Made by a program: the position numbers and the translations under genes. 64,000 nucleotides of DNA from JAABRB01 sp963735025 (GTDB lineage Bacteria; Pseudomonadota; Gammaproteobacteria; Burkholderiales; SG8-39). The stretch covers positions 1-64,000 of the forward strand of contig CAVTJG010000021.1 of the NCBI GenBank assembly GCA_963735025.1. Reading direction: 5' to 3'. Numbering within the stretch: position 1 is the first letter of the stretch; each line of letters starts with the position of its first letter. Shown piece after piece: positions 25,791 through 32,653 of the stretch. The notes under the pieces were generated by a model that saw only the letters and a program-made list of their open reading frames with translations, had not been told where the DNA came from and searched no databases.

Positions 25791-26378
25791 CTAGCCCGCG
25801 AAGGCCTTTTCCGCGAAATCCCAGTTCGCCAGGTTCTTCAGGAACGTCTCGACGAACTTCGGCCGGGCATTGCGATAGTCGATGTAGTAGGCATGCTCCC
25901 ACACGTCGATCGTGAGGAGCGGCTTGTCGACGGTGGTAAGCGGCGTGCCTGCATTCGACGTGTTGACGATGTCGACCGAGCCGTCCGGCTTCTTCACCAG
26001 CCAGGTCCAGCCCGAACCGAAGTTACCGACCGCCGACTTGGTAAACGCCTCCTTGAATGCGTCCACCCCGCCCCATTTCTTGCCAATCGCCGCGCCAAGC
26101 GCGCCGCCGGCCTCGCGTCCGCCGCCCGGCTTCATGCTGTTCCAGAAGAAGGTGTGATTCCAGACCTGCGCGGCGTTGTTGAAGACGCCGCCCGCCGGTG
26201 CCTTCCTCACGATGTCTTCCAGAGCGAGGTTCTCGAACTCGGTGCCCTTGATCAGATTGTTGAGGTTGGTTACGTATGCCTGATGGTGCTTGCCGTAGTG
26301 ATACTCAAACGTCTCCTTCGAGATGTGCGGCTGGAGCGCGTCCATGGCGTACGGCAGCGCGGGAAGTTTGTGCTCCAT
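25791..26378 (-). CDS. sodB: Superoxide dismutase (Fe type)
   Basis: A 195-residue Fe/Mn superoxide dismutase that converts superoxide to peroxide and oxygen. Metal ligands are His27 (YHYGKHHQAY region), His near 74 in VWNHTFFWNSM, and Asp/His in DVWEHAYYIDY near 158. The Gln in FNNAAQVWNH is placed as in Fe enzymes. There is no signal peptide, so it is cytoplasmic. Confidence 0.94.
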   Translation of the reverse strand: MEHKLPALPYAMDALQPHISKETFEYHYGKHHQAYVTNLNNLIKGTEFENLALEDIVRKAPAGGVFNNAAQVWNHTFFWNSMKPGGGREAGGALGAAIGKKWGGVDAFKEAFTKSAVGNFGSGWTWLVKKPDGSVDIVNTSNAGTPLTTVDKPLLTIDVWEHAYYIDYRNARPKFVETFLKNLANWDFAEKAFAG

Positions 26379-26485
26379 TGTCAGGCTCTCCGGGTTGGGT
26401 TTGCGGATGGGGTTCTGGGAAGCACTCCATTCTAGAAGGCCACTCGGATCAAGGCAACCGTGCTCAAAGTGGGGGCAAGCGGGTC

Positions 26486-27850
26486 TCAGCTCTTGTCTTC
26501 GACGCGGACCTGCGCAGTCCCGCGCGCGAACGTGAGGTCGAGGTGCGCGCCGCGTGCGACCGTGGCGCTGTCGCGCACGGCGCGTCCTTCCTGGTCACGG
26601 GTGATGCTGTAGCCGCGCTCGAGCACCGCGCGCGGATCGAGCGCCGCCAGGCTGCGCGCGAGGGCGCGAACATGTGCCTCGTGTTCGGCGATCCGTTGCA
26701 TCGATGCGGCTTGCAGCCTGTGCACGAGATGCACGGTGTGCTGCGTGAGCGGCTCGATCTGCGGAATGCGGCGGCGGCTGCGCTCGATGAGACTCGATAG
26801 GCGCCAACGCTCGCGCTCGAAGGCGCGCTCAGCGGCGCGACGGACGCCGGCGACGAGCTGGGCGAGAACCGCCGCCTGCGCCTGGATGCGCTGGGCAGGA
26901 TGCACCAGGCGGCGCGTAAGGTGGTCGAGGAGCTGCATGCGCGTCTCGATGTCGCGCGCCATTCTGCGGTGCAGGCGCTCGCGCAAGCCGCTGATTGCTG
27001 AAAGCAAATCGGTGCGCGACGGGCTGGCGAGCTCGGCCGCGGCGGTCGGTGTCGGAGCGCGCCGATCGGCGGCGAAATCGGCGATGGTGAAGTCGGTCTC
27101 GTGGCCCACGCCGACCACGACTGGCATCGGACACGCGCGGATCGCCCGCGCGACGCGCTCGTCATTGAAGGACCACAGGTCCTCGATGCTGCCGCCGCCC
27201 CGGCACAGGATGAGCACGTCGCATTCGCCACGCCTGCCGGCGCTCTCGAGTGCCGCAACGACCTCCGTGGCGGCTCCCTCGCCCTGCACCGCAGTCGGGT
27301 ACACGATCACTGGGATCGACGGATTGCGCCTTGCAAGAGTGGTCAGGACGTCCCGCAGCGCCGCAGCGCGCAATGACGTGACGACCCCGATCGCTCGCGG
27401 AAAAGCGGGTAGTGGCCGCTTGCCCGCTTCGGCGAACAGACCCTCGGCGGCGAGGCGGTCGCGCAGCCGCAGGAACGCCTCGTGAAGCGCCCCCAGTCCG
27501 GCGCGCCGCATGAATTCGATATTGAGCTGGAAATCTCCGCGCGGCTCGTACAGGGTGACGGCCGCCCGGACTTCGACTTGCATGCCTTCGCGAGGTGTCC
27601 AGTCAAGTACTTGCGCCCGGTGACGGAACATGACGCAGCGCACCTGCGCCTGCTCGTCCTTGAGCGAAAAGTAAGTGTGTCCCGAACGCGCGAGGGTCAG
27701 GTTCGACACCTCGCCTCCGACCCAGAGCAACGGAAAGCGGGTCTCCAAGAGATCGCGCACACTGCGATTGAGGCTCGAAACACTCAGGACCGAGTCGCCG
27801 GAGGACGCGAAATCCCGCGCCAGATCTGAGTTTGCGGGCATTTCGTTCAT
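26486..27850 (-). CDS. xseA: Exodeoxyribonuclease VII large subunit
   Basis: A 454-residue nuclease subunit that, with XseB, degrades single-stranded DNA. The N-terminal OB-fold domain (LWVGGEVSNLTLARSGHTYF near 38-57, CVMFRHRA) is followed by the catalytic region with RGGGSIEDLWSFNDERVARA near 217 and GVGHETDFTIADFAADRRAPTP split across 247-270. The coiled-coil C-terminus is Arg-rich. xseB is not nearby. The start may be either of two ATG codons nine bases apart. Confidence 0.94.
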   Translation of the reverse strand: MNEMPANSDLARDFASSGDSVLSVSSLNRSVRDLLETRFPLLWVGGEVSNLTLARSGHTYFSLKDEQAQVRCVMFRHRAQVLDWTPREGMQVEVRAAVTLYEPRGDFQLNIEFMRRAGLGALHEAFLRLRDRLAAEGLFAEAGKRPLPAFPRAIGVVTSLRAAALRDVLTTLARRNPSIPVIVYPTAVQGEGAATEVVAALESAGRRGECDVLILCRGGGSIEDLWSFNDERVARAIRACPMPVVVGVGHETDFTIADFAADRRAPTPTAAAELASPSRTDLLSAISGLRERLHRRMARDIETRMQLLDHLTRRLVHPAQRIQAQAAVLAQLVAGVRRAAERAFERERWRLSSLIERSRRRIPQIEPLTQHTVHLVHRLQAASMQRIAEHEAHVRALARSLAALDPRAVLERGYSITRDQEGRAVRDSATVARGAHLDLTFARGTAQVRVEDKS

Positions 27851-28045
27851 TCTAAGCTATCCACATGCGCGTGATCGGTGCCGCCATGCCAAGGGCATGC
27901 TGGCGCTTGCCGCGCCTTCCCTCGGAGGAATGCCGTAAGATATTGAGCGATATAAGGAAAATTATGCGCTACCTTTTTTGGCAGCGATCCAAAAATCCTT
28001 GCATGCACTCCACTTAGCGATTCTTCTGACAGAGTATGCACAGCA

Positions 28046-28068
28046 TTATCCACAGGAATTGTGGATAA
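28046..28068. promoter_or_regulatory. Perfect palindrome of two consensus DnaA boxes
   Basis: TTATCCACA at 28046-28054 and its exact complement TGTGGATAA at 28060-28068 are separated by five bases. Each is a perfect match to the E. coli DnaA box. They lie in the 380-base gap 27851-28230 between divergent xseA and exbB; the rest of this gap has no gene. No dnaA, dnaN, gidA or box cluster is nearby, so this is more likely a DnaA-regulated promoter or titration site than an origin. Confidence 0.65.
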
Positions 28069-28149
28069 AAGCAGAGCCCCCGGTGACGCGATTGTCATCC
28101 AGCAATGTGCTGATAGCGAATGCATCCCGCGCCGCGCGCACTTCGCCAA

Positions 28150-28179
28150 GTTGTCCTGCCGAAAGTTGTCTTGCCGAAA
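28150..28179 (+). repeat. Tandem 15-bp repeat upstream of exbB
   Basis: GTTGTCCTGCCGAAA (28150-28164) is followed directly by GTTGTCTTGCCGAAA (28165-28179), differing at one base. It lies 51 bases before the exbB start. It may be a binding site or a slippage product. Confidence 0.65.
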
Positions 28180-28230
28180 GCAGGATGCGTCGCTAAAGTC
28201 CTCTGCTTCGCGTAAAGGGAACCGTGCCGA

Positions 28231-28836
28231 GTGTTTGCAATCATCGAAGCCGCCGGCTGGCCGATCTGGCCCCTGCTCGTCGCGTCCGTGATCGCGGTCG
28301 CGCTGATCATCGAGCGGCTGATCGTGCTGCGCCGCGAGAAGATCGTGCCAAGGGCGCTGCTCGGGCAGGTCGTCGACGCCTATCGCAAGCAGGGCGTCAG
28401 CGCGCAGCTGCTCGAGAATCTCTATCAGGACTCCCCGCTCGGACGCGTGCTGGCGGCCGGGATGCGCAACCACAAGGCTCCACGCCCGGTAATGAAGGAG
28501 GCGATCGAGGACGAGGGGCGCAGCGTCACGCACGAGCTCGAGCGGTTTCTCACCACACTTGGCACCATCGCCACGATCAGCCCGCTGATGGGACTGTTCG
28601 GAACGGTGGTCGGGATGATCGAGATCTTCGGATCGCAGAATCCGACCGGCAGCAATCCCTCAGCGCTCGCGCATGGCATTTCGGTGGCGCTGTACAACAC
28701 TGCGTTCGGTCTGGTCATCGCCATCCCGGCGATGATCTTCTTTCGTTATTTCCGCGGCAAGGTGGAGGGGTTCGTCGTCGACATGGAGCAGCAGGCTTCG
28801 CGATTGGTCGACATCGTCCACGGTGACCGCAGCTAG
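28231..28836 (+). CDS. exbB: MotA/TolQ/ExbB proton channel family protein
   Basis: A 201-residue inner-membrane protein with three membrane segments: near residues 10-28 (WPLLVASVIAVALIIERLI region), 110-130 (LGTIATISPLMGLFGTVVGM) and 145-170. The conserved ISPLMGLFGTVVGMIEIF is the ExbB/TolQ proton-channel signature. With the ExbD/TolR partner encoded next, it uses the proton gradient to drive TonB or TolA. The GTG start at 28231 gives the correct N-terminus. Linkage to lpxK-kdsB, and lack of tolA/tolB nearby, favour ExbB over TolQ. Confidence 0.85.
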   Translation: MFAIIEAAGWPIWPLLVASVIAVALIIERLIVLRREKIVPRALLGQVVDAYRKQGVSAQLLENLYQDSPLGRVLAAGMRNHKAPRPVMKEAIEDEGRSVTHELERFLTTLGTIATISPLMGLFGTVVGMIEIFGSQNPTGSNPSALAHGISVALYNTAFGLVIAIPAMIFFRYFRGKVEGFVVDMEQQASRLVDIVHGDRS

Positions 28837-28847
28837 AGGCGCACCCG

Positions 28848-29264
28848 ATGAATTTCCGCGGCGCGTTCAAGGAAGATCCGGAGATCAACCTGATCCCGAT
28901 GATCGACGTCCTCCTGGTGATCCTGATCTTCCTCATGATCACCACGACGTACAGCAAGTTCGCGGAGTTGCAAATCAATCTGCCGAGCGCGCAGGCCGAG
29001 AAACCGGCCGAGCGGGCAAACGAGATCAACGTGACGGTGAACGCGTCGGGGCAGTACACCATCGACCGCAAGTCGGTCACATTCGGCGACGTCAATTCCT
29101 TCGCGCAGGCCATGCGCGCGGCCGGAACAGGGTTGAAGGACCCGGTGGTCGTCATCAACGCCGACGCCAACGCCTCCCATCAGTCCGTGATCAAGGTGAT
29201 GGAGGCGGCGCGCGTCGCCGGTTACGCTCAGGTGTCGTTCGCCGTCGACGCCGCTGCGCGCTAG
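28848..29264 (+). CDS. exbD: ExbD/TolR family biopolymer transport protein
   Basis: A 138-residue protein with a short cytoplasmic N-terminus, one membrane helix (INLIPMIDVLLVILIFLMIT, with the essential proton-carrying Asp), and a periplasmic domain. It completes the motor with the ExbB protein encoded 11 bases upstream. The gene following it in the row, lpxK, is displaced by a 267-bp MITE-like insertion. Confidence 0.9.
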   Translation: MNFRGAFKEDPEINLIPMIDVLLVILIFLMITTTYSKFAELQINLPSAQAEKPAERANEINVTVNASGQYTIDRKSVTFGDVNSFAQAMRAAGTGLKDPVVVINADANASHQSVIKVMEAARVAGYAQVSFAVDAAAR

Positions 29265-29280
29265 CGGGCGGTCACAAGCG

Positions 29281-29547
29281 AGAACCTATCTCATAGTCCC
29301 CCGTGAGCCGCGTTGTGGCCAAGAGCGGATGGCTGCTAGAAGGGCGACGCAGCCAAGACTGGCCGTCTTGGCAAGGAGCCTGACGACGCAGACGCCGGTC
29401 TTGGCCGCAACCCTTCGGGACCGGACGATTTTGACCGATAACGTTGTTGCCTCCTCCTAATTTGAAATGATCAAATGTCGTCGTCGGCGCCTAGTTCTCG
29501 GCAAAATCGTCACGGTCGCGGCCGCGTGGGACTATGAGATAGGTTCT
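29281..29547. mobile_element. MITE-like element with 20-bp perfect terminal inverted repeats
   Basis: AGAACCTATCTCATAGTCCC at 29281-29300 is the exact reverse complement of 29528-29547. The repeat continues imperfectly inward for about 12 more bases (CCGTGAGCCGCG against ACGCGGCCGCG). The 267-base unit has no credible coding frame. Inside it is a clean hairpin, GCCAAGAC/GTCTTGGC at 29351-29371. Size, terminal repeats and lack of coding potential fit a non-autonomous transposable element. No obvious target duplication was seen. It fills most of the exbD-lpxK gap 29265-29625. Confidence 0.7.
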
Positions 29548-29625
29548 AGTTGTCGTCGCGGCCGGCGACTTTCTCTCTAGCTCCGCCGGCGGCCGCGCGG
29601 GCCGGCGCTTGCAAATGGACCCGGC

Positions 29626-30603
29626 GTGGCGTTTCCGGAGCGGCACTGGTATCGGTTCTCCCTGCTCTCGGCGCTCCTGGCGCCGGCCGCGATGGCGTTC
29701 GACGCGTTCGTCCGGCTGCGTCGCGCCGCGTATCGAGCCGGAATCCTGCGGCAAGTCCGCATCAGCGTTCCGGTGGTCGTCGTCGGGAATCTGGTCGTGG
29801 GCGGCACCGGCAAGACGCCACTCGTGCTGTGGCTCGCCGCGGCGCTCGTCAAGCGCGGGTGGCGGCCGGGAATCGTATCCCGGGGCCACGGCGTGGGCGC
29901 GTCGCACGTGCGTGCGGTTCGCATCGGTGGCGACCCGCGCGATTTCGGCGACGAGCCGCTATTGCACGCCGAACGCAGCGGATGTCCGGTGTGGGTCGGG
30001 CGGGATCGCCCGGCAGCCGCCGCGGCCTTGCTCGCCGCCCATCCCGAGTGCGATGTGATCATCTGCGACGACGGTTTGCAGCATTACGCATTGGCGCGGG
30101 ACTTCGAGATTGCGGTGCGCGACGAGCGTGGCGCCGGAAATGGGTTGCTTCTGCCGGCCGGGCCGCTGCGCGAACCGGTTGGACGGCCGGTCGACGCATG
30201 GGTCGTGAATGGCGCGGCCGCGGCGCAAGGAGAGTTTGCCATGCGACTCGTCGCGGCCGGATTCAGGCGCGTGGCATCGCCCGATGCCGAGGTGCCGCTC
30301 GCTGAACTGGAGGGCAAGCGCCTCCACGCGGTGGCCGGAATCGGCAATCCCCGCCGCTTCTTCGCACAGCTCGAAAGCATGGGCCTTGCAGCACAGTCAC
30401 ACGCCTTTCCGGACCATCATCCGTTTCGGGCCGAAGAGCTCGCTTTTCCCGGTTGCGATTACATCCTGATGACGGAGAAGGATGCAGTAAAATGCCGGGC
30501 ATTCGAAAACGACCGGCTGCTTGCGCTGCGCGTGAACGCTGTAGTGGACGCACGGCTCGCCGATCAAGTGGAGCGCAGGATTCGTGGACTCCCGGCTGCT
30601 TGA
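29626..30603 (+). CDS. lpxK: Tetraacyldisaccharide 4'-kinase
   Basis: A 325-residue inner-membrane-associated kinase that phosphorylates the lipid A precursor DS-1-P to lipid IVA. It has an N-terminal hydrophobic anchor (about residues 8-25) and a Walker A, VVGNLVVGGTGKTPLVLWLA near 52-71. DDGLQHYALARD near 146 and TEKDAVKC near 285 are family motifs. The GTG at 29626 is the only sensible in-frame start but lacks a clear ribosome binding site, perhaps because of the insertion just upstream. Confidence 0.93.
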   Translation: MAFPERHWYRFSLLSALLAPAAMAFDAFVRLRRAAYRAGILRQVRISVPVVVVGNLVVGGTGKTPLVLWLAAALVKRGWRPGIVSRGHGVGASHVRAVRIGGDPRDFGDEPLLHAERSGCPVWVGRDRPAAAAALLAAHPECDVIICDDGLQHYALARDFEIAVRDERGAGNGLLLPAGPLREPVGRPVDAWVVNGAAAAQGEFAMRLVAAGFRRVASPDAEVPLAELEGKRLHAVAGIGNPRRFFAQLESMGLAAQSHAFPDHHPFRAEELAFPGCDYILMTEKDAVKCRAFENDRLLALRVNAVVDARLADQVERRIRGLPAA

Positions 30604-30766
30604 CATTCTCGTGTGCCCGATCTGCAAGGGGCCACTCATCTATCGCAAGGCGGAGCAGGAGCTCATCTGCAAGGCGGATCGTCTCGGCTTTCCGATCCGT
30701 GACGGCATCCCGGTGATGCTCGAGGAGGATGCCCGCAAGCTCGATCCCCTGGAAGAGGTCGAGTAG
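30584..30766 (+). CDS. Trm112/YcaR family small protein
   Basis: A 60-residue protein starting MDSRLLDILVCPICKGPLIY, with a CPIC zinc-type pair and LGFPIRDGIPVML, the standard Trm112-like (UPF0434) protein between lpxK and kdsB. Eukaryotic Trm112 activates methyltransferases; the bacterial role is uncertain. The GTG start at 30584 overlaps the lpxK end by 20 bases, and kdsB follows after 21 bases, indicating one operon. Confidence 0.9.
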   Translation: MDSRLLDILVCPICKGPLIYRKAEQELICKADRLGFPIRDGIPVMLEEDARKLDPLEEVE

Positions 30767-30787
30767 CCGCAGGTGGAGTAGGCGCGC

Positions 30788-31579
30788 ATGGCAGGTCTAC
30801 TCAGGTTCCAGGTCGTCATTCCGGCGCGCTACGCTTCGAGCCGGCTGCCCGCGAAGCCGCTCGCGGACCTTGCGGGCAAGCCGATGGTGGTGCGCGTGGT
30901 CGAGCAGGCGCGGGCGAGCGGGGCGGCGGGTGTCTGGATCGCCACCGACCACGATGCCATCCTGGAGGCTGCTTCGGCGCACGGATGCGATGTCCTCATG
31001 ACGCGCGCCGACCACGCTTCGGGAACCGACCGCCTGGCCGAGGTAGCAGAGCGTCTCGGATTTCCCGACGACGAGATCGTCGTCAATGTGCAGGGCGACG
31101 AGCCGCTGATTCCGCCCGCGCTGATCGGCGAGCTCGCTCACACGCTCGCGCGACGGACCGCCGCTTCGATCGCAACCGCGTGCCATCCGATTGCCGATCC
31201 GGGCGAGGCGTTCAATCCGAACGTGGTGAAGGTCGTCACCGATCAGGCCGGATACGCGCTGTATTTCAGCCGGGCGCCGATTCCGTTCGCGCGCGACGCA
31301 TGGGCTTTGCAACCCGGATCGTCGGTGCCCACGGTTGTCCCGGAAGGGCTGCCCTGCTTCCGACATATCGGGATTTACGCTTACCGTGCGGCATTCCTGC
31401 GCGAATACACCCGGCTCGCGCTCGCGCCCATCGAGCGCTTCGAGGCGCTCGAGCAGCTGCGCGCGCTCTGGCACGGTCACCGTATTGCGGTGACGGTGAC
31501 TGACGCCGCCCCGCCAGCCGGGGTGGATACGCCCGAGGATCTCGAGCGCGTGCGCCGTTCTTTTGATGCGGCGGTTTGA
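30788..31579 (+). CDS. kdsB: 3-deoxy-manno-octulosonate cytidylyltransferase
   Basis: A 263-residue cytoplasmic enzyme that makes CMP-Kdo from CTP and Kdo for the LPS inner core. VIPARYASSRLPAKPLADL near 10-28 is the nucleotide-binding signature, and VNVQGDEPLIPP near 98 has the metal-binding Asp. ALYFSRAPIPFARD and FRHIGIYAYRAAFL are family motifs. It forms a lipid A/Kdo block with lpxK. Confidence 0.96.
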   Translation: MAGLLRFQVVIPARYASSRLPAKPLADLAGKPMVVRVVEQARASGAAGVWIATDHDAILEAASAHGCDVLMTRADHASGTDRLAEVAERLGFPDDEIVVNVQGDEPLIPPALIGELAHTLARRTAASIATACHPIADPGEAFNPNVVKVVTDQAGYALYFSRAPIPFARDAWALQPGSSVPTVVPEGLPCFRHIGIYAYRAAFLREYTRLALAPIERFEALEQLRALWHGHRIAVTVTDAAPPAGVDTPEDLERVRRSFDAAV

Positions 31580-31730
31580 TGCGGTGATTTGACCCGTTAA
31601 TCCGAAGCGGGTAAGTTCGGCGACGCGACGGGGTCTGCCCGGGCAACGGGTTGGTGCGCCGCTGCCGATTTCTGCCTGCAGGTGCGCCTCGCCGGTTCCT
31701 CTCGCCGATTCTTCTTCGCGGAGCAAGTTT

Positions 31731-32384
31731 TTGAGACTGATACTCCTGGGGCCGCCCGGGGCGGGCAAGGGTACGCAGGCGGCTTTCATCACCGAACGCT
31801 ACGGCGTCCCGCAGATCTCCACCGGAGACATGCTGCGTGCGGCAATGAAGGCTGGCACCCCGGTCGGGATGTCGGCAAAGAGAGCCATGGACGCGGGGCA
31901 ACTCGTGTCCGACGACATCATCATCGCGCTCGTGAAGGAAAGGCTCACCCAGGCTGACTGCAAGAGCGGCTACCTGTTCGACGGTTTCCCGCGCACGATT
32001 CCGCAGGCCGAGGCCATGAAGCAGGCAGCCATGCGCATCGACTACGTGCTCGAGATCGCGGTGCCGGACGCGCAGATCATCAGTCGCATGGCGGGTCGGC
32101 GGGTGCACCTTGCCTCGGGGCGCTCCTATCACGTCGTCTTCAATCCGCCGAAGGTCCCTGACCGCGACGATGTGACGGGCGAGCCGCTCGTCCAACGCGA
32201 CGACGATCGCGAGGAAACCGTGCGCAAGCGGCTCGAAGTCTATCATCGGCAGACGAGCCCGCTGATCGAGTACTACCGAAACTGGGCCGCGTCCGGGGAT
32301 CCGCTTGCGCCAGCACATCGGCGCATTTCGGGCGAAGGCACGGTGGAGGAGATTCGCGCGCGCTGCATCGCGGCGCTTGCCTGA
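31731..32384 (+). CDS. adk: Adenylate kinase
   Basis: A 217-residue cytoplasmic enzyme interconverting ATP + AMP and 2 ADP. LLGPPGAGKGTQA at residues 5-17 is the P-loop, ISTGDMLRAA near 29 binds AMP, and LFDGFPRTIPQAEAM near 82 is the family signature. The LID (HLASGRSYHVVFNPPK) lacks Cys, so it is the non-zinc long form. The start is TTG at 31731, supported by GGAG eight bases upstream and by homologues that begin MRLILLGPPG; no ATG is available. Confidence 0.96.
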   Translation: MRLILLGPPGAGKGTQAAFITERYGVPQISTGDMLRAAMKAGTPVGMSAKRAMDAGQLVSDDIIIALVKERLTQADCKSGYLFDGFPRTIPQAEAMKQAAMRIDYVLEIAVPDAQIISRMAGRRVHLASGRSYHVVFNPPKVPDRDDVTGEPLVQRDDDREETVRKRLEVYHRQTSPLIEYYRNWAASGDPLAPAHRRISGEGTVEEIRARCIAALA

Positions 32385-32433
32385 GAAACGGGGCAGAACA
32401 ACAGGACCATGGCGCGGTCCTCGGGCGCCACGG

Positions 32434-32439
32434 TATAAT
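32434..32439 (+). promoter_or_regulatory. Consensus -10 hexamer upstream of hppA
   Basis: A perfect TATAAT sits in the 269-base adk-hppA gap, about 220 bases before the hppA ATG. No good -35 hexamer is present 16-18 bases upstream, so the call is tentative. The gap also holds short inverted repeats, for example AGGACC/GGTCCT just before it, and CGGAA/TTCCG nearer hppA. Confidence 0.35.
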
Positions 32440-32653
32440 CCGCCGCTTCACGTGACCCGGTATCCGGCCAGGGAACCTCTGCAACATTCCGTACAGTCCG
32501 AATTGCCGGGCCGTACGAAGTGGGATAGGGGACGCGCAGTAGGTCAAGGGGGGGAACGGAATGGGCGGAACCTTCCGTGAGCCCCTTATTGAGGCGTTAG
32601 CCTAGGCGCGTCGGACGCCGGACCAAGAAGAACCCATTAGAGGAGGAATTCCC

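Noticed and set aside
27851..28230. Chromosomal replication origin suggested by DnaA boxes
   Set aside because: Only two boxes, no obvious AT-rich unwinding region, and no dnaA, dnaN, parAB or gidA nearby.
29281..29547. Transposase gene inside the inverted repeats
   Set aside because: No open frame of useful length or DDE-type motif; the element can only be non-autonomous.
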